The position numbers and the translations under genes are program-made. From UMGS1889 sp900556055 (lineage in GTDB: Bacteria; Bacillota; Clostridia; Oscillospirales; Ruminococcaceae): a stretch of DNA of 35,826 nucleotides. The notes under the pieces are model-generated. The model saw only the letters and a list, made by a program, of their open reading frames with translations. It was not told the DNA's origin and ran no database searches. Below are positions 32,735 to 35,826 of the stretch, one piece after another. Position 1 is the stretch's first letter. Each line of letters opens with the position of its first letter. The stretch spans positions 1 through 35,826 of the forward strand of contig CABQEV010000021.1 in the NCBI GenBank assembly GCA_902463265.1, read 5' to 3'.

Positions 32735-34525
32735 TTATCTTCCGACGATCCCCATCGAATTGATTATAGTATCGAGTGCTTCATCAAGCGTTGTCATCAT
32801 TCTTGCGGCTGCGTTGTACCACTTCTGATAGTTCATCATGTTGATGCCTTCCTCGTCGAGGGAAACGCCCATGATGTCATCTCTTGCGGAGTCGATGCTT
32901 GAAAGGATCGTGGTAGCGACAGTGCCTGCGTTTATCTCGGACTCTGTCTGTTCGCCGATAGACTCGCCGTAATTTCTCACATAGCCTTCAAGGGTGTATT
33001 TCTGTCCCGAAGGAATGCTGTCGTATGTAAATTCAGTCTTGAACACGCCGAGAAGCCTGTGGAGATTTTCGTTGTCCAGCTCCTGATGCTCCTTGTCCGT
33101 ACCCTCCTGAACGGTTGTCATGCCGACCATCATCGTGTTGTCCTTCCATGCCTGAGAAACGGCGAATGTGTAAGCCGCATCATCGGGATCGTATTTGAAC
33201 ATCTGTCTGTGAGCGGTTTTGGGGTCTGTGCTGTCGTAGCCGTTAGCCTCGTTGAATTTATCGGCAAACGTCTTTGCGAGCGAATTCATGACTTCCTTGT
33301 AATAAGGAATTCCCTGATATCCGTTCTCGGCAGCACCCTTGTACTTTGCACTGGAAACGAAGCTTCCGTTTCCGTTGTACATATCGAAATAAGCCTTGAG
33401 CGTACCTCTTGAAAGTCCCTCGGAGGTAGTGTTTCTGTTATCGGTTCCGACGTTGATGATCTCATTTGAGACATTGCCCGAAGCATCTTTCTGTGCGCCG
33501 AGAACAGCATCGCTCTTTGCGGGATCGGAAGCTATCGAGATCCACTGATTTCTTGTGAAAAGCTCGGACGCATAAAGCTTCAGATTGGAAGGCTGCTTTT
33601 CCTCGGGAGTGCCGGAAGTCGGCTTGAACATTGAAAGCTGAGCATAAACATAATCAGCCTTAGCCTTTGGATCGACGGGATTTCCGTCCGCATCGACACC
33701 GACCTTATTGCCGTTCACGTCAAAGAATGCCTTGCTTACGACTTCCTTGCCGCCGAATTTTACTGTGATATCGCCCATCAGGTTTGTTGTTACTTCAACA
33801 TCGCCGTATTCGGCAAGCTCATCGAGAAGGAGATTTCTCTGATCCTTCAGCTCCAGAGCACCGTATTCCTGATGCGCCTGATATTTGCCGCTGTCGTTGA
33901 TAAACGCCTGATTTGAAGCGACATAATCATCAACGATCTGCTTGTTGAGGGAAGATATCTGCTTGAATATCTGGTTTACCCTGTCAACAGCGTTTTCGGT
34001 CTTTGTATATGTAAGGTCGGAGACTTTGTTTATTCTGTTGCTGAAATTCTGAAGGATATTGCCTATCTGCTTAGCGGCATTGATAGCAACAGCAGCCATT
34101 TCACGTCTGTCGGCATTTTCGGTAGAGAAATCCTGAAGAGCTTTCTCGAACTTGCTCATAATGCCCGAAAAACCGGTGTTTGCGGCTTCAACGTCATCAA
34201 TGATATCCTCGATATTATAAAGGATATCCGCCTTGGTGGTGGACTCGTTAGCCTCACCGCTGATAGTCCTGTATCTCTCATCGAGCAGAACATTTCTGAT
34301 CTGAGTAACGCCGTACATATCGACGCCCTGACCTGCGAGAGCGACCTTTGTATCATATCTCAGACCGCCCTTCTGGTTCTCGACCGAAAAGAGGTCAACA
34401 CGCTGTCTTGTATAGCCCTTGGTGTCAATATTTGAGATATTGTTTCCTGTTATATCGAGATTTTTCTGTGCCGAGAAAAGGGCACGCTTCTGCGTTTCAA
34501 ATCCTAAAAATGTAGGTCTAAGCAT
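32735..34525 (-). CDS. flgK: Hook-filament junction protein FlgK
   Basis: 596 residues, in the normal range. The rod/hook-type N-terminus (FLGFETQKRALFSAQKNLDI, then TGNNISNIDTKGYTRQRV) and the C-terminus (EEGINMMNYQKWYNAAARMM, ending in a helix) match the HAP1 family. The central domain is expanded and acidic, as in other surface-exposed flagellar proteins. FlgK is the first junction protein on the hook. The ATG at 34525 has AAAGGA upstream. It lies 16 nt after the flgN-like gene, whose product is expected to chaperone it. Confidence 0.96.
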   Translation of the reverse strand: MLRPTFLGFETQKRALFSAQKNLDITGNNISNIDTKGYTRQRVDLFSVENQKGGLRYDTKVALAGQGVDMYGVTQIRNVLLDERYRTISGEANESTTKADILYNIEDIIDDVEAANTGFSGIMSKFEKALQDFSTENADRREMAAVAINAAKQIGNILQNFSNRINKVSDLTYTKTENAVDRVNQIFKQISSLNKQIVDDYVASNQAFINDSGKYQAHQEYGALELKDQRNLLLDELAEYGDVEVTTNLMGDITVKFGGKEVVSKAFFDVNGNKVGVDADGNPVDPKAKADYVYAQLSMFKPTSGTPEEKQPSNLKLYASELFTRNQWISIASDPAKSDAVLGAQKDASGNVSNEIINVGTDNRNTTSEGLSRGTLKAYFDMYNGNGSFVSSAKYKGAAENGYQGIPYYKEVMNSLAKTFADKFNEANGYDSTDPKTAHRQMFKYDPDDAAYTFAVSQAWKDNTMMVGMTTVQEGTDKEHQELDNENLHRLLGVFKTEFTYDSIPSGQKYTLEGYVRNYGESIGEQTESEINAGTVATTILSSIDSARDDIMGVSLDEEGINMMNYQKWYNAAARMMTTLDEALDTIINSMGIVGR

Positions 34526-34541
34526 TGTATTTTCGTTCCTT

Positions 34542-34997
34542 TCACACTGATTTCAGAATTGTATGCGGCACTTCATCGGAATGATTTTTCTGTCCGTTTC
34601 CCGTATATGTGTCGAGCTCGGTATCATTCAGCTCGTATTTTTTCATTCGCTCGGTAACGATGAGCCTTACATTATCATTGACCTTTTTGATATCGAGGAC
34701 GAGCTTTGAAAGCTCTCTGAACTCCTTGGTAAGTTCGTCCTTATACTGATCGGGAGCCTCATTTATCAGATCGGAGAAGGTTTTTCCGTTTCCTCCGTCA
34801 GCGAGCAGCCTCATGCGCTTGGTTTCAAAGGAATTTGTTTTCATGATAAGCGCCTGTTCTGTTTTGATGGAATCGGTCAGCCCGTTTATATCATCCTCAG
34901 CGACAAGCTTCAGTTTTTTGCGTTCAAAATCGAGAAAATCTCTGTAATGTTCGTTATATTGCTTAAAGAAAATAAGCAGGCTGTTATAATCAAGCAT
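34542..34997 (-). CDS. flgN: FlgN-like export chaperone
   Basis: 151 residues, mostly helical, with a long charged coiled coil (FFKQYNEHYRDFLDFERKK, AEDDINGLTDSIKTEQALI). FlgN proteins bind the C-termini of FlgK and FlgL and deliver them to the export gate. The place between flgM and flgK is the Bacillus position (yvyG/flgN). Sequence identity in this family is low, so the call rests on size, helix content and position. AGGAG lies close to the ATG. Confidence 0.8.
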   Translation of the reverse strand: MLDYNSLLIFFKQYNEHYRDFLDFERKKLKLVAEDDINGLTDSIKTEQALIMKTNSFETKRMRLLADGGNGKTFSDLINEAPDQYKDELTKEFRELSKLVLDIKKVNDNVRLIVTERMKKYELNDTELDTYTGNGQKNHSDEVPHTILKSV

Positions 34998-35054
34998 TTT
35001 GCTTCTCCTTTTCTACTCAGCGTATAATTATCTATCTGTATACGTTTTGTATAA

Positions 35055-35333
35055 TCAGCCGTCTATAATAGCGGCAGCGACCTTTTCGGCGGAAACATTG
35101 TAAGTTCCTGCATTTATCTGAGCTTTGAGAGCAGAGATCCTTTCGGGAGAAGCAAAGCCGTCTGTGCTGCGAACAGCGGCAGCCTTAGCGCCCTCAAGAG
35201 ATTTAGCAGAAGTAGAAAGCTCGATAACATCGGTATTTCTTGGGGAAGAAGTTTTCTGCGGTTTTCTTTCCTTATGTTCATACGAATTTACGCGGTAAGC
35301 GTTCAGAGCAGCTGACAGTTTTTTGATCTCCAT
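35055..35333 (-). CDS. flgM: Anti-sigma-28 factor FlgM
   Basis: 92 residues. A flexible basic N-terminus leads to the sigma-binding half, DVIELSTSAKSLE and ERISALKAQINAGTYNVSAE, the classic FlgM pattern. FlgM binds the flagellar sigma factor until it is secreted through the finished hook, which delays late gene expression. The start is ATG 35333: GGAGGTG lies 6 nt upstream. The GTG at 35342 falls inside that site. It is the first gene of the late operon, with a sigma-28-type promoter, so it should feed back on its own transcription. Confidence 0.95.
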   Translation of the reverse strand: MEIKKLSAALNAYRVNSYEHKERKPQKTSSPRNTDVIELSTSAKSLEGAKAAAVRSTDGFASPERISALKAQINAGTYNVSAEKVAAAIIDG

Positions 35334-35404
35334 AAAATTCACCTCCGTAAGACTTGCAGATCTGCTGAGCGGGCATAGTTATCCCGTCAAGCATCCTATA
35401 TGTT

Positions 35405-35431
35405 ATATCGGCAGGAAAATCTGAAACTTTA
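35405..35431 (-). promoter_or_regulatory. Sigma-28 (SigD/FliA)-type promoter of the flgM operon
   Basis: On the minus strand TAAA (35428-35431), exactly 15 nt, then GCCGATAT (35405-35412). This matches the TAAA-N15-GCCGATAA consensus at 11 of 12 positions. The flgM start is about 70 nt downstream. Confidence 0.85.
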
Positions 35432-35505
35432 GCGCAATGCTGTGTTTTTTTCTGAGGGTGTAGATAAACCGAGATATTATACGGATAGTATAAAACAATA
35501 AAACT

Positions 35506-35826
35506 AACAGCACCATAGACCCGCACCAAAAAGAAAAAGCGTTGGGGTCCAGCCCTTTGGCTTTGGAAAGGGCTGGTCGCTCCCGCAGGAGCGAAACTCC
35601 GCAAGCAGCAGTCAAAAATTCGCTTACATAAAGAAAAGCAAAACTATCAGTCCAAACACGGAACGCACAAAGCCACAAATAAAAAAAGCCGCATACAGAC
35701 AAAACAATCAGTAGAACCACTGTCCCACACATCAATCCAAAGAACCAAAGAGCATCTATCCTGTATGCGGCATTGACCGATAACATCGCCGAACGGCGAT
35801 AATGTATCGGTCAACCGCCGACAGGC
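35506..35826 (+). repeat. Folded intergenic repeat, copy 2 (cut by window end)
   Basis: Aligns over 321 bp with 4304-4624 in the same orientation. The 10-bp, 7-bp and 10-bp+6-bp stems are unchanged. The 11-bp stem (35688-35698/35761-35771) carries a G-C to A-T pair change on both arms relative to copy 1. Most other differences fall in unpaired stretches. It lies upstream of the flagellar operon's promoter, reading away from it. Its right end, including any closing inverted repeat, lies beyond the window. Confidence 0.85.

Noticed and set aside
35278..35786. Open frames on the minus strand across copy 2 of the repeat, one running into flgM
   Set aside because: Same repeat-derived translation as copy 1. 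One crosses the sigma-28 promoter and the flgM start in another frame.

Overview
The window is bacterial chromosome from a low-to-mid GC, flagellated Clostridia-type Firmicute. The evidence is strong AGGAGG-like ribosome binding sites, frequent TTG and GTG starts, sigma-A promoters with 16-17 bp spacers, a CIRCE/HrcA heat-shock operon and a Bacillus/Clostridium-type late flagellar operon. Style and content fit Oscillospiraceae (Ruminococcus or [Eubacterium] siraeum-like); the genus is an inference. No tRNA, rRNA, CRISPR array, transposase or phage gene was seen.

Layout. 1-464 (-): 5' part of a GH27-type glycosidase with a consensus promoter. 743-4301 (+): two-gene heterodimeric ABC exporter. 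4302-5157: gene-free block holding a folded ~320-390 bp repeat and a long GC-rich inverted repeat. 5158-6631 (-): DEDDh exonuclease and a stand-alone phosphotransferase Enzyme I N-terminal domain. 6959-11894 (+): promoter, CIRCE, hrcA-grpE-dnaK-dnaJ, terminator. 12031-20699 (-): hybrid histidine kinase followed by five small-to-large lipoproteins, two of them in cassettes that share a duplicated promoter/leader and carry broken leader ORFs. 20905-24108 (-): ilvB-ilvN-ilvC. 24433-26511 (+): Cache/HAMP chemoreceptor. 26650-35333 (-): flgM-flgN-flgK-flgL-yviE-fliW-csrA-fliD-fliS and a small protein in the fliT position, with a sigma-28-type promoter before flgM. 35506-35826: second copy of the folded repeat, in the same orientation as the first and cut by the window end.

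How the parts work together. The heat-shock operon is self-regulated by HrcA at CIRCE. The ilv operon makes the first two steps of branched-chain amino acid synthesis. The chemoreceptor and the late flagellar operon belong to motility; FlgM would restrain sigma-28, and FliW/CsrA would normally tune flagellin translation, although no flagellin gene lies here. The kinase and the lipoproteins behind it look like a lineage-specific surface or sensing locus that is evolving by local duplication and recombination.

The least explained features are the folded repeat, whose two copies show a compensatory base-pair change in an 11-bp stem; the mosaic lipoprotein array with its decaying leader ORFs; and the free-standing Enzyme I N-terminal domain.
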